Positions 18,431 through 27,423 of a stretch of 64,000 nucleotides of DNA are shown in pieces. A program made the translations under genes and the position numbers. The notes beneath the pieces are model-generated. The model did no database searches, was not told where the DNA came from, and was given only the letters and a program-made list of their open reading frames with translations. The number at the start of each line of letters is the position of its first letter. Position 1 is the first letter of the stretch. The stretch comes from Oceanihabitans iliipiscarium (lineage in GTDB: Bacteria > Bacteroidota > Bacteroidia > Flavobacteriales > Flavobacteriaceae): NCBI RefSeq assembly GCF_042686125.1, contig NZ_JBHUOV010000001.1, positions 992,001 to 1,056,000 on the forward strand, written 5' to 3'.

Positions 18431-18844
18431 ATGGAAACTTCATTTCACATGTCATTGCCTTGTTTAAGTGTCACAAAGACTAAAAACTTTTATACGAACA
18501 TTATTGGCGCTTCCTCAGGAAGAATGGCGCAACATTGGGTAGATATTAATCTGTTTAATCATCAATTAACTTTTATTAAAGCAGAAAAATTTCACTTTAA
18601 TAATCCTAATTATGTGTTTGAAGGCAAAATTTTACCTTCTTTCCATTTTGGTGTGATTGTAGATGTCGAAACTTGGGGAAAAATCTACGCAAAACTTAAT
18701 GAACAAAACCTAGAGGTAGTCACTCAAACTACATTTTTAAAGGATAAACCTGGCGAACATTTATCTTTTTTTGTTAAAGACCCTAATGATTATATGTTAG
18801 AATTTAAGAGCTTTAAAGACCCAAAACAAATGTTTGAGTCTTAA
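18431..18844 (+). CDS. VOC-superfamily protein (glyoxalase/bleomycin-resistance fold)
   Basis: The 137-residue protein has the single VOC module pattern: SLPCLSVTKTKNFYTNIIGA at the start, a possible metal His in FNHQLTF, SFHFGVIVD in the middle and the closing FVKDPNDYMLEFKSF with the metal Glu. The substrate is not predictable. It is convergent with the following hydrolase gene. Confidence 0.75.
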   Translation: METSFHMSLPCLSVTKTKNFYTNIIGASSGRMAQHWVDINLFNHQLTFIKAEKFHFNNPNYVFEGKILPSFHFGVIVDVETWGKIYAKLNEQNLEVVTQTTFLKDKPGEHLSFFVKDPNDYMLEFKSFKDPKQMFES

Positions 18845-18854
18845 ACTTAAAGAG

Positions 18855-19676
18855 TTACAAAATCACTTTCAATAAATCATAATACGCTTTTGTAATATGC
18901 AACCCATTATGGCCTGCATCTGTAATAGGATGAAGAGTTATCTGGTCTGGTTGAATCGCCTTTAATTTTTTGGCGTTGGTCTCTGGATGAATTAAAAAAT
19001 CACGTGTACCATAACAAATATGAATAGGACAAGTCACTTCTTTTATAAATTGATAAGATGGAATGTCATACCTTATAATATACTTAGGAACAGGAGGTGC
19101 TATTTCTTCTGCAATTAATGTTTTCCAAGAATAATAAGGAGCATTTAAAATGAGCATTTTAGGCTTGTTTTTTGAAGCCACATAACTCGCCATTCCTGAG
19201 CCTAATGAAAAACCAAGAACAGTAATTTCATCTTCACTATATTGTGTTTTAGTATAATTGTAAACCTTTTGAGCATCACTTAAAAGTTGATCGCTATTGC
19301 TATAACAACCTTCACTTTTACCATAGTCTCTATAATCCACAAATAGCACATCGTAATTATTTTCAAGGAATAAGTGTGCGCGTTTTCCCCAATCGTGAAT
19401 GGCTCCAGCATTCCCGTGAAAATATAAAATAACACCTTTAGACACTTCAGCTTTAAAAAGGACAGCATTTAAAAAGAGATCTTTTTCTACTTCAATATTT
19501 ACTTCTTCAAAAGGCTCAGTAAATTCAAAAACGTAATTTTCATCTAAGTGTTTTGGATTAAAAAAGAAGCGTTCTTGTTTAAAATAAAAGAAAATTAAAG
19601 TCAATACATAAAGCACAATAAGACCTACAATGGTTCTTGCGGTACGTCTCAATATTTTTTTAAAATTAATATGCAA
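18855..19676 (-). CDS. Membrane-anchored alpha/beta hydrolase
   Basis: The 273-residue protein has an N-terminal membrane anchor (about 12-32), the oxyanion stretch VILYFHGNAGAIHDWG, the nucleophile elbow GFSLGSG, an Asp in CYGTRDFLIHP and a His in DAGHNGLH. It resembles the BEM46/ABHD13-type serine hydrolases. It overlaps the start side of the mannosyltransferase-like gene by 11 bp, which suggests cotranscription. Confidence 0.8.
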   Translation of the reverse strand: MHINFKKILRRTARTIVGLIVLYVLTLIFFYFKQERFFFNPKHLDENYVFEFTEPFEEVNIEVEKDLFLNAVLFKAEVSKGVILYFHGNAGAIHDWGKRAHLFLENNYDVLFVDYRDYGKSEGCYSNSDQLLSDAQKVYNYTKTQYSEDEITVLGFSLGSGMASYVASKNKPKMLILNAPYYSWKTLIAEEIAPPVPKYIIRYDIPSYQFIKEVTCPIHICYGTRDFLIHPETNAKKLKAIQPDQITLHPITDAGHNGLHITKAYYDLLKVIL

Positions 19677-21081
19677 TGGGTTTCTTTTTTAAAAGTTCGT
19701 ACAAAAATACACTAAAAACAATACCATACTCTAATGCAATAAACCATAAGTTTTCAGATTTATCTGCGGAGTTGAGATTGATATAGGCTAAATAACTTAA
19801 AACGATAACAAGACTCCAAATTAAAGGAAATTTATAATTAGTAAAGACACTAAGAATTAAAAGTGTTGCAATGTACCAAGGATGAACCGTTGTACTTAAA
19901 AATAAGTAAATACTGAACGCAAATACCATTGAGGTTATTAACTCAATGGTAGTTTTATTTCTTTTAAAAACAGCCAGAGAGATTACAAAAAGGATTACGA
20001 TAATAGGTAATACTTTACCAATAACAGCGATTTCATTATAACCTCTTACCCAGTAGCCAACTTCTCTAGCGAGATAATAAATACTAGCATTAAACTCGAA
20101 TTTTTGAAACCATAAACCAACAGTTTGTGCATAATTAGTTACAAAGGTTGAAGAGTAAAATGGAAGAAAAAAAGTGAGCGTGATTAGACCAATTAAAACG
20201 TAGAATGTGAATAAATTCATCATCGCTTTAGGTCTCGATTTCGCTCGACCTGACAACAATTTTGAATTGTCTCCTGGAGTGTAGTCGGGAGGTTTAACAA
20301 ACCACTTAAAAAACAAAGGTAAAAACAGTAACGGTATTAATTTTACAGCAACGGAACAAGCAAAAACGACTGCAGCTTGTTTCCATCTACTATTGTGAAG
20401 CAAATACAAACTCCATACTAAAAAGAAAATCATAACGCCTTCAAAGTGGAGGTTGCCTGTAAGTTCTATAATGATAAACGGATTTAATAGGTACCAAAAA
20501 ATATGATGTGCTGGGAGTTTTAATTTTTCTAAGAGCTGTCTTCCAAAATAGAGTGTGCCAAAATCTGCAGCAATAATAATAAGGCGTAATACAATGGCCG
20601 AACCCAGAATACTTTGCCCAGAAAGCAGTCCAGCAATAACAAAACACAACTGATTTAACGGTGGATAATTACTAAAATGACTTCCATTCAGGTTGCCCAT
20701 TCCAGCATATAATTCTTGCGCTTGAAATACAGGTAATTCGTTTTGAATTAAAAATGATTCTGGTGTAAACAAGTAAGGATTAAAGCCTTCTAAAATCATA
20801 CGTCCATCCCAAATGAATCTGTAAAAATCTTGTGATAAATTCGGAATGGCAAAAATAAATACAACTCGAAAAACAAAGGCTGTATAGGTTAGAAACTTGA
20901 TGTTTTTTTTGTTGATTTGAATCAGTTTATAAAACAAAAAGAAAAGTGCAATATAGAGGGTTACCAATTTTATATAATCTGTTCTCACAAGATTATAAGC
21001 GAAAGTGAAATAAAACAAAACACTAGCTAAGGCTAATAGAATAGAAATTTTATTGCGTTTAAATACAGTTGTGTTTAACAT
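19666..21081 (-). CDS. Polytopic GT-C glycosyltransferase (DUF2029/MptB-like) with an inserted repeat peptide
   Basis: The 471-residue protein has 10 or more hydrophobic segments and the GT-C first-loop signature SQDFYRFIWDGRMILEGFNPY (Asp-Arg and Asp positions), so it probably transfers a sugar from a polyprenyl-phosphate donor across the inner membrane. Residues about 263-285 (around SKLLSGRAKSRPK) form a polar insert encoded by a palindromic repeat at 20230-20295, which interrupts an otherwise hydrophobic stretch at a loop. It follows the GT2 pair on the same strand, with a repeat element in the gap. Confidence 0.8.
   Translation of the reverse strand: MLNTTVFKRNKISILLALASVLFYFTFAYNLVRTDYIKLVTLYIALFFLFYKLIQINKKNIKFLTYTAFVFRVVFIFAIPNLSQDFYRFIWDGRMILEGFNPYLFTPESFLIQNELPVFQAQELYAGMGNLNGSHFSNYPPLNQLCFVIAGLLSGQSILGSAIVLRLIIIAADFGTLYFGRQLLEKLKLPAHHIFWYLLNPFIIIELTGNLHFEGVMIFFLVWSLYLLHNSRWKQAAVVFACSVAVKLIPLLFLPLFFKWFVKPPDYTPGDNSKLLSGRAKSRPKAMMNLFTFYVLIGLITLTFFLPFYSSTFVTNYAQTVGLWFQKFEFNASIYYLAREVGYWVRGYNEIAVIGKVLPIIVILFVISLAVFKRNKTTIELITSMVFAFSIYLFLSTTVHPWYIATLLILSVFTNYKFPLIWSLVIVLSYLAYINLNSADKSENLWFIALEYGIVFSVFLYELLKKKPIAY
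20230..20295 (-). repeat. Palindromic repeat inserted in frame in a glycosyltransferase gene
   Basis: The stretch contains GGTCTCGATTTCGCTCGACC, then CTGACAA, an ACAATT/AATTGT inverted repeat, and GTAGTCGGGAGGT. A related sequence (GGTCTCGACTGTGCTTGATC then TGACAA, with AGTCGAGAGGT nearby) occurs at 29223-29268 in another glycosyltransferase gene. Both are read as similar peptides (LSGRAKSRPK and LSDQAQSRPI). Confidence 0.6.
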
Positions 21082-21082
21082 T

Positions 21083-21199
21083 GCGTTAGCGATTGCAGTG
21101 GTATCCTTTTTGCGTTAGTTTGAGTGTTTAATGTATTAAAATTTATGGAGAATAGGCAAAAAGATTTAAACGTAAAGCGCGACCCTTGTGGTAACGCCC
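21083..21199 (+). repeat. GCGTTA...AACGCCC dispersed repeat, copy A
   Basis: The element starts GCGTTAGCGATTGCAGTGG and ends AAGCGCGACCCTTGTGGTAACGCCC-like (last bases GGTAACGCCC). It fills nearly all of the gap between two minus-strand glycosyltransferase genes. It shares both ends and the GATTGCAG and AAAGC boxes with copies B (32269) and C (35405), but the middle differs and it is the most divergent. Confidence 0.65.
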
Positions 21200-21205
21200 A
21201 AAACA

Positions 21206-22696
21206 TTAAGCTTTAGAAGTTAACGATTTGAAAAATACAAAGCCAAAGCCTAAGAATAGCATAAGGTGAAAAGGGAATAATCCAAAGTCACCACCTTGAT
21301 CGCCAACTACAAATGCGCTATACATACCAAAGGCAAAATAGAGCATGAGTAGGCCTTCTAAAATGACATGTGTCGAAATATTTTTCTTTAAATATTTATT
21401 GCCTTTCCAGCTATCTGTAACTTTGCTAATATTAAATTTAGGTGTACGTACAAAATCACTTCGCTTTCCTAAATGGCCTTCTATAACAGCAATAGAGTTA
21501 TGTAAGGAAAAGCCCATGGCAATAGAGAAAAAAGTAAAAAATAACACGAAGTATTGTATGAAATTTTTAACGCCATTTCCGTAGGTTTTTTTATACATAT
21601 ACCAATAACAGATAAAGAAAATCACAGTACTAATCACAAAGAAACTCATGACATAAAAATATGGTTTTAGATGCGCATATTCGTTTTTGATGTAGAGCAT
21701 TGGAATGCTTAAAAGCGCGACAATTAGTACATTTAAAAACATGGTTGAGTTGAGTAAATGTAAAAGGCCGTGAACTTTAGTTTTAGCAGAAATGTGTTTG
21801 TTTTTTAGTACTTTCCACATCATTTTTCTGAAGTTTTCTGCACCACCTTTGTTCCATCTAAACTGTTGTGAACGTGCTGCACTGATGACCACAGGGAGTT
21901 CGGCAGGCGTTTCTACATCTTCAAGGTATTTAAATTTCCAGTGTTTTAATTGGGCTCTGTAACTTAAGTCTAAATCTTCGGTAAGCGTGTCGCCTTCCCA
22001 ATTTCCAGCATCGAGAATACAGGTTTTTCGCCATACACCAGCTGTGCCATTAAAATTAATAAAATGCCCTTTACTGTTTCTGCCGACTTGCTCTAAGGTA
22101 AAGTGAGCATCTAGTGCAAAGGCTTGAATTTTAGTTAGCACCGAATAGTTTCTGTTAAGATGACTCCAACGGGTTTGAACTACGCCAATCGCTTCGTCTT
22201 TAAAATGCGGAATAGTTTTTTGTAACCAGTTTTTTTGAGGAAGAAAATCGGCATCAAAAATGGCAATAAATTCACCTTTAGCAACAGCTAAACCTTCTTT
22301 AAGTGCGCCTGCTTTAAAGCCTTTTCTGTTGGTTCTGCAAATATGTGTAATGTCTAATCCAGAAGCTTTAAGTATTGTTATTTGAGCTGCAGTGGTTTCA
22401 AGAGTTTCATCTGTAGAATCATCTAAAACTTGGATTTCTAACTTGTCTTTAGGGTAATCAATTTTGGAGATATTGTTTAGTAAACGCTCCATAACATATA
22501 ACTCATTATAGACAGGTAGTTGTATGGTTACATAAGGTATTTCTTCTGAAATAGATAGATTTAAGGGTTCTGATTTATCTTCATTTTTATGCGCAGAAAT
22601 ATAATTAAAGAGCAGGTTGAGTTGTGCTAATGCATATAAAAATATAAGCACTAATGCTATAGAATAAATAATGATGATGGTGGTTTCTAAAATCAT
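21206..22696 (-). CDS. Processive-type family 2 glycosyltransferase (cellulose-synthase-like)
   Basis: The 496-residue protein has an N-terminal membrane segment (about 5-26), a GT2 domain with the Asp motifs DDSTDET, DADFL and TEDLDLSYR, the QxxRW motif as QQFRWNKG, and four or five C-terminal membrane segments. It is of the type that makes beta-linked glycans or glycosylates lipids such as ceramide or diacylglycerol. It overlaps the upstream GT2 gene by 4 bp (ATGA), so the pair is translationally coupled. Confidence 0.85.
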   Translation of the reverse strand: MILETTIIIIYSIALVLIFLYALAQLNLLFNYISAHKNEDKSEPLNLSISEEIPYVTIQLPVYNELYVMERLLNNISKIDYPKDKLEIQVLDDSTDETLETTAAQITILKASGLDITHICRTNRKGFKAGALKEGLAVAKGEFIAIFDADFLPQKNWLQKTIPHFKDEAIGVVQTRWSHLNRNYSVLTKIQAFALDAHFTLEQVGRNSKGHFINFNGTAGVWRKTCILDAGNWEGDTLTEDLDLSYRAQLKHWKFKYLEDVETPAELPVVISAARSQQFRWNKGGAENFRKMMWKVLKNKHISAKTKVHGLLHLLNSTMFLNVLIVALLSIPMLYIKNEYAHLKPYFYVMSFFVISTVIFFICYWYMYKKTYGNGVKNFIQYFVLFFTFFSIAMGFSLHNSIAVIEGHLGKRSDFVRTPKFNISKVTDSWKGNKYLKKNISTHVILEGLLMLYFAFGMYSAFVVGDQGGDFGLFPFHLMLFLGFGFVFFKSLTSKA

Positions 22697-23385
22697 TTTT
22701 TGAAGCTGTATTTAAAAATCCAGCCTAAAATTTTTATACCAGCAAAGATACTTCCTTTTACCGTTCCAGAAACTTTAGAAACACCTATTCTGTTTCTATA
22801 ATTCACAGGAATTTCAATATAAGTTAATTTTTGCTTTAAGGCTTTAAGTTGCATTTCTACAGTCCAACCATACGTTTTGTCTTCCATATTTAAAGCTAAA
22901 AGCTTTTCGTATTTAATTGCTCTAAATGGGCCGAGATCTGTAAATTTTGCACCAAAAAACATTTTCATTAAAAAGGTGGCTAACCAGTTTCCAAAAATTT
23001 GTTGAGGTGTCATAGCGCCTTGCTCACGAAGTTGTTTTACACGTGCTCCTATAACAAAGTCGATGTTATTTTTTAGAATAGGATCCACGATTTTTGTCAG
23101 TTCTTCGGGATAATCGCTGTAGTCTCCATCTAGAAATACAATTATATCAGGTTTTTGGTTTTGTTTACTAATATAGTTCATGCCTTTTAAGCACGCATAG
23201 CCATAACCTTTTTGGTGTTCGGTTAAAACGGTTGCTCCAGCTTGTTTCGCGTTAGCTTCAGTAGCATCGGTAGAGTTATTACTAACGACAATGATTTCAT
23301 CTACACTTTTAGGAATCTCATGAATGACTTTAGCAATAGATTCCGCTTCATTAAAAGCAGGAATAATGACTTTTATTTTGGGCAT
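22693..23385 (-). CDS. Family 2 glycosyltransferase (DPM1/GtrB-like)
   Basis: The 230-residue protein has the GT2 start KVIIPAFNEAESIAKVI, the DxD-type FLDGDYSD and GPFRAIKYEKLL, as in dolichyl- or undecaprenyl-phosphate sugar synthases. It may supply a polyprenyl-phosphate sugar to the GT-C enzyme at 19666. No C-terminal membrane domain is present beyond one amphipathic stretch (IFAGIKILGWIFKYSF). Confidence 0.85.
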   Translation of the reverse strand: MPKIKVIIPAFNEAESIAKVIHEIPKSVDEIIVVSNNSTDATEANAKQAGATVLTEHQKGYGYACLKGMNYISKQNQKPDIIVFLDGDYSDYPEELTKIVDPILKNNIDFVIGARVKQLREQGAMTPQQIFGNWLATFLMKMFFGAKFTDLGPFRAIKYEKLLALNMEDKTYGWTVEMQLKALKQKLTYIEIPVNYRNRIGVSKVSGTVKGSIFAGIKILGWIFKYSFKK

Positions 23386-23405
23386 TATTTTTTTCTTTGA
23401 AGGTG

Positions 23406-23413
23406 CAAATTTA
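23406..23413 (-). promoter_or_regulatory. Flavobacterial -7 box (TAAATTTG) for the GT2 genes
   Basis: On the minus strand TAAATTTG matches TAnnTTTG and ends 20 nt before the ATG at 23385. It is the likely promoter of the GT2-GT2 pair, and perhaps of the GT-C and hydrolase genes. Confidence 0.45.
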
Positions 23414-23428
23414 CAATTGTTTTTAGCA

Positions 23429-25018
23429 TTATTTCTGATTAATTAAATCGATTAAATCGACATCATTTCCTAATAAAATTTCTGTAGGATTAATGCGTCC
23501 TTTCATGGTGTCATTTTCTAATTTTAAAACCCCTCTAGGACAAACTGCAGAACAAATGCCACAGCCTACACAGCTTGAACGGACGATGTTTTCGCCTTTT
23601 TGAGCATAAGCTCTAACGTCAATTCCCATTTCACAATAAGTAGAACAATTACCACAAGAAATGCATTGTCCACCATTGGTTGTAATTCTAAATTTTGAAA
23701 ATAAACGCTGTTGAAATCCTAAAATTGCAGCCATCGGACAGCCAAATCTACACCAAACTCGATTGCCTAAAATAGGATAAAAGCCAGTGCCTATAACACC
23801 AGAAAAAATAGAACCTATATAAAACCCATAAGCAGATCTTAATGTGCTTCCTTGAATAAAAAACACTTCGTTTGTAGTACTGGTAAAATGCAAAAGGAGT
23901 AATGCTACCAAAACAACAAAGTAACCTATTGCACCATATTTAGCATCCTTCCCTAAAGCTTTGCGTTTAAAAATCATAACTAATGAAAAGACAAGTGTTA
24001 AGAACGCTATTACTAAAGCGATGAATAGACCTTTGGTTAACCAAAAGTTATTATGCTCATATCCTAAGTATGTGTAAACCATTGCAACAGTCATAACTAC
24101 AGAAAATACTAATACAGTATGTACTAGCCAGCGTTCTATTTTCCATGCTGACATTTTTTTAGAGGATAGTTGTCTGAAGGAATCTCCAGCAGTTTCTGCG
24201 AGTCCACCACAACCACAAACCCAAGAGCAATACCAGCGTTTTCCATATTTATAAGTAAGTATAGGAGTGATTACAAAAATAGAAAGGATACCAAAAACAA
24301 GTAATATTAGACCAATATTTCCATTCGATAAAAAGGCTTTTACAGACCATTCATCAAAAAGATAATAGTTAAGAGGCCAGATACTTTTTAAATCATAGTA
24401 AGGCAAATTAGAATTCATACGATACATGAATTCAGGAATTAGAAAAGCAAATGCCAATTGAAAAAACATCACAGAACCTGTACGAATTTGTTCATAACGA
24501 TTGTGTCGATATTTTAAAATAAATTTGTAACCAAAGATTAAAATAGCAACTGTATATAAGGTTCCATATACAAACCACTGACTTGCTGGTCTGCCACTAA
24601 GCAATTGACTTAACGGATCGAACAATGAAATTAACCCAGTATTTGCTGCGCCATCTTTTCCTAAGCCTAATAAGTTAGGATAGAAATACAAAACAATGTA
24701 AAAAGAGGTTAATACAATTCCTGATATCCAGCCTAAAAGCCCTCGAGAAGATATAGATTTAAACCAAACACCATCGTTTTTTACACCTTCTAATTTGTTT
24801 AAATAAGCATCTCTAGAGTAAATGATTGTTCCAATTGTAATTAACCCTAAGGCAAGCGTTAAAAACAATTCTTTGTTTGGAAAACTTGTATTAAATAAAG
24901 CTAAGGTTAAAATAAAGAGTCCAACAACGCCTAAAACGACTGCTATTTTTTGTTTTAATGATAAGCTAACCAAATCAGGTTTAACTAATGACATGCTTGT
25001 GTTTAATTTGTTACTCAT
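23429..25018 (-). CDS. Membrane polyferredoxin (NapH/NosR/CcoG-like 4Fe-4S protein)
   Basis: The 529-residue protein has about eight hydrophobic segments, two Cys-rich membrane-proximal motifs (CSWVCGCGG near 270 and CRFGCP near 425) and two 4Fe-4S ferredoxin motifs at the C-terminus (CISCGNCSTYC near 454 and CVGCGICSAVCPRG near 480). It probably passes electrons across or along the inner membrane. It starts 2 bp after the FAD oxidoreductase ends, so the two form an operon, and that enzyme is the likely electron partner. The terminal acceptor is unknown. Confidence 0.85.
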   Translation of the reverse strand: MSNKLNTSMSLVKPDLVSLSLKQKIAVVLGVVGLFILTLALFNTSFPNKELFLTLALGLITIGTIIYSRDAYLNKLEGVKNDGVWFKSISSRGLLGWISGIVLTSFYIVLYFYPNLLGLGKDGAANTGLISLFDPLSQLLSGRPASQWFVYGTLYTVAILIFGYKFILKYRHNRYEQIRTGSVMFFQLAFAFLIPEFMYRMNSNLPYYDLKSIWPLNYYLFDEWSVKAFLSNGNIGLILLVFGILSIFVITPILTYKYGKRWYCSWVCGCGGLAETAGDSFRQLSSKKMSAWKIERWLVHTVLVFSVVMTVAMVYTYLGYEHNNFWLTKGLFIALVIAFLTLVFSLVMIFKRKALGKDAKYGAIGYFVVLVALLLLHFTSTTNEVFFIQGSTLRSAYGFYIGSIFSGVIGTGFYPILGNRVWCRFGCPMAAILGFQQRLFSKFRITTNGGQCISCGNCSTYCEMGIDVRAYAQKGENIVRSSCVGCGICSAVCPRGVLKLENDTMKGRINPTEILLGNDVDLIDLINQK

Positions 25019-25020
25019 CG

Positions 25021-26325
25021 TTATGCTGTTTGTAATTGGTGGTTAAAAGCCGAACGGATTTCGGTTTCATTGTGTTTGTAAAATTCTGGATCGAAATTGG
25101 CTTCAGCTAAATGTTTGACTACATAATTTACATCGCGTTTTTCAGTTAACCAAGTGTCAAAAACCTCATGTCGCATGCGAATTCCAAAGGTGTTAATTCC
25201 TAAAAAGGCATTGGTATTTTTATTAAATGCAATTGTAATGCATTTGGTGTCATCATCATGTTTCCAATGAAAATGAGTTTCGTACTCTGGTTTTCCTTTA
25301 TTTCCATGAACCCAACCATAAGTTTGGTATTCAATATCTAAAAACTTTGCAGAATTAAACCAATGTCCAGGTTTATATTCGCGTTTATTTCCACAAATAG
25401 TTTGTGCTACAGTTTCTCCCATCATACGTCCTGTGTACCAGACTGCTTCAATAGGTCTTCTGTTTCCAATGGCTTTATGTTGCTCAGCACAATCGCCAAT
25501 AGCATATATATCTGGAATATTTGTTTCTAGAAATCGATTCACTAGTACACCACGATTGGTTTCTATAGAAGAGGTTTTTATGAAATCTATGTTTGGTGAA
25601 ACACCAGCAGTTAATCCAACAAGATCACAAGCGATTTCTTCTCCAGTTTCTTCAATAATAATAGATTTTACTTTTCCGTTTTCATCCGAAATAATTTCTT
25701 TTAAATTGGTGTTTAAACGCAAATCGATATGATGGTTTTTGATGTGTCTGTTAATCATTTCACTTTCACCATTTGGCAAAACACCGTTCCAAAAACTGGA
25801 TTCACGAACTAGAAAAGTGACAGGAATCTGGCGTGAGTGAAGCATTTCGGCAAGCTCAATTCCTATTAATCCACCACCAACAATAACAGCACGTTTGCAG
25901 GTTTTGTTATTTGGTGCATAGGCTTCTAAGTGGTCTAAGTCTTGCTTGCTATATAGACCTTGAACCCCTTTTAAATCTTGTCCTGGCCAACCAAATTTAT
26001 TAGGTTTGCTTCCTGTTGCAACAACTAATTTATCATATTGTAAAGTATCGCCTTCAGCAAAATTTAGGGTTTTAGAATCTGTATGAATAGATTTTACAAA
26101 GCCTTTTTTAAGTTCGATTCTATTTTTTTTCCAAAACCAATCTTCATAAGGCTTGGTGTGTTCATACTTCATGTGTCCCATGTATATGTACATAAGTGCA
26201 GTTCGTGAAAAGAAATGTTCGGATTCAGCAGAAATAATAGTGATTTTTTTATCAGAATTTTTTCTAATATGCCGAGCCGCTGTCACACCCGAAATTCCAT
26301 TTCCAATAATAACAATATGTTCCAT
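25021..26325 (-). CDS. NAD(P)/FAD-dependent pyridine nucleotide-disulphide-type oxidoreductase
   Basis: The 434-residue protein has the FAD motif IIGNGISGVTAARHIR at the N-terminus, the NAD motif VVGGGLIGIELAEML near 150 and the FAD-ribityl motif IYAIGDCAEQ near 280, as in rubredoxin/nitrite reductase type flavoproteins. No redox-active CxxxxC is seen, which argues against a disulphide reductase. It is probably an NAD(P)H-dependent donor for the membrane polyferredoxin encoded 2 bp downstream. Confidence 0.85.
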   Translation of the reverse strand: MEHIVIIGNGISGVTAARHIRKNSDKKITIISAESEHFFSRTALMYIYMGHMKYEHTKPYEDWFWKKNRIELKKGFVKSIHTDSKTLNFAEGDTLQYDKLVVATGSKPNKFGWPGQDLKGVQGLYSKQDLDHLEAYAPNNKTCKRAVIVGGGLIGIELAEMLHSRQIPVTFLVRESSFWNGVLPNGESEMINRHIKNHHIDLRLNTNLKEIISDENGKVKSIIIEETGEEIACDLVGLTAGVSPNIDFIKTSSIETNRGVLVNRFLETNIPDIYAIGDCAEQHKAIGNRRPIEAVWYTGRMMGETVAQTICGNKREYKPGHWFNSAKFLDIEYQTYGWVHGNKGKPEYETHFHWKHDDDTKCITIAFNKNTNAFLGINTFGIRMRHEVFDTWLTEKRDVNYVVKHLAEANFDPEFYKHNETEIRSAFNHQLQTA

Positions 26326-26391
26326 TTAATTGGTTTAGTTCTTGTTTTTGTCGAAGCTAATGTTAAAACCTTAATTCAAGACATTCAATTT

Positions 26392-26405
26392 GTTTAAATT
26401 TAAAC
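26392..26405. promoter_or_regulatory. AT-rich palindrome upstream of the GH113-like gene
   Basis: GTTTAAATTTAAAC is a perfect 14-bp palindrome 13 bp before the ATG at 26419, in the 93-bp divergent gap. It could be an operator, but AT-rich palindromes arise easily by chance here. Confidence 0.25.
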
Positions 26406-26418
26406 ATTAAATAGTGTT

Positions 26419-27423
26419 ATGCGAATATTTTTTCAATCCTTTATTTTTATTCTACTCTGTTCTTGTAGTATGATTCCAGTTAATTCTCAAAAAATTAATG
26501 GTGTGAGTTTTGTCGCTTCAAGAGATAGTATTCATGAAAAACATGTTAATCCAATAGTACAAATAAATGCCAATTATGCAGCTATTATGCCTTTTGGTTT
26601 TATAAAAAATTTAACACATCCTGTAATTATTCATAATACAAACCGACAATGGTATGGAGAAACTAAAGCAGGTTCTAAGCAATATATAAATGAATTGAGG
26701 AAAAAAAATATAAAGATTATGATTAAGCCTCATATTTGGGTTCGTGGAGGAGAATTTACAGGTCATGTTAAGATGGAAAATGAAACAGATTGGAAGTTGT
26801 TCGAAGATTCTTACACTCAATTTATATTAAAATATGCCGTTTTGGCCGAAGAAACACAGGCTGAGATTTTATGCATAGGAACAGAGTTAGAACAGTTTGT
26901 AATGCATAGACCAGAGTATTGGAACTATTTAATTGTTGAAATAAGAAAAGTGTATAATGGGAAATTGACGTATGCTGCTAATTGGGATGAATTTAAACGT
27001 ACACCATTCTGGAATGCTATAGATTATATTGGAATTGATGCTTATTTTCCTGTGAGTGATTCTAAAACACCAACAGTTTTAGAATGTATAGAAGGTTGGA
27101 AACCTCATGTTGATATTATAAAATCGCTATCTAAAAAGGAAGAAAAACCAATATTGTTTACAGAGTTTGGTTATAGAAGTGTTGATTATTCGGGAAAAGA
27201 ACCTTGGAAATCAGATAGAAGCATGACCAACGTAAATATGGAAGCCCAAGTCAATACAACACAGGCACTATTTGAAACCTTTTGGAAGGAAGATTGGTTT
27301 GCAGGTGGATTTATATGGAAATGGTTTCATAATTACGAAGAGGTTGGTGGTGTTGCTAATCATCAGTTTACACCACAAAATAAACCCGTTGAAACAGTAA
27401 TACGGAACTTTTATAAAAGATGA
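26419..27423 (+). CDS. GH113-like TIM-barrel glycosidase lipoprotein
   Basis: The 334-residue protein has a lipobox (ILLCSC, Cys16), followed by a TIM-barrel glycosidase domain that resembles family GH113. Candidate catalytic residues are Glu in GTELEQF (acid/base) and Glu in LFTEFGYRS (nucleophile), with KPHIWVRGGEF and FIWKWFH as family-like stretches. It is probably anchored at the membrane and acts on a mannan- or glucomannan-type polysaccharide. It overlaps the following Omp85 gene by 4 bp (ATGA). Confidence 0.75.
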   Translation: MRIFFQSFIFILLCSCSMIPVNSQKINGVSFVASRDSIHEKHVNPIVQINANYAAIMPFGFIKNLTHPVIIHNTNRQWYGETKAGSKQYINELRKKNIKIMIKPHIWVRGGEFTGHVKMENETDWKLFEDSYTQFILKYAVLAEETQAEILCIGTELEQFVMHRPEYWNYLIVEIRKVYNGKLTYAANWDEFKRTPFWNAIDYIGIDAYFPVSDSKTPTVLECIEGWKPHVDIIKSLSKKEEKPILFTEFGYRSVDYSGKEPWKSDRSMTNVNMEAQVNTTQALFETFWKEDWFAGGFIWKWFHNYEEVGGVANHQFTPQNKPVETVIRNFYKR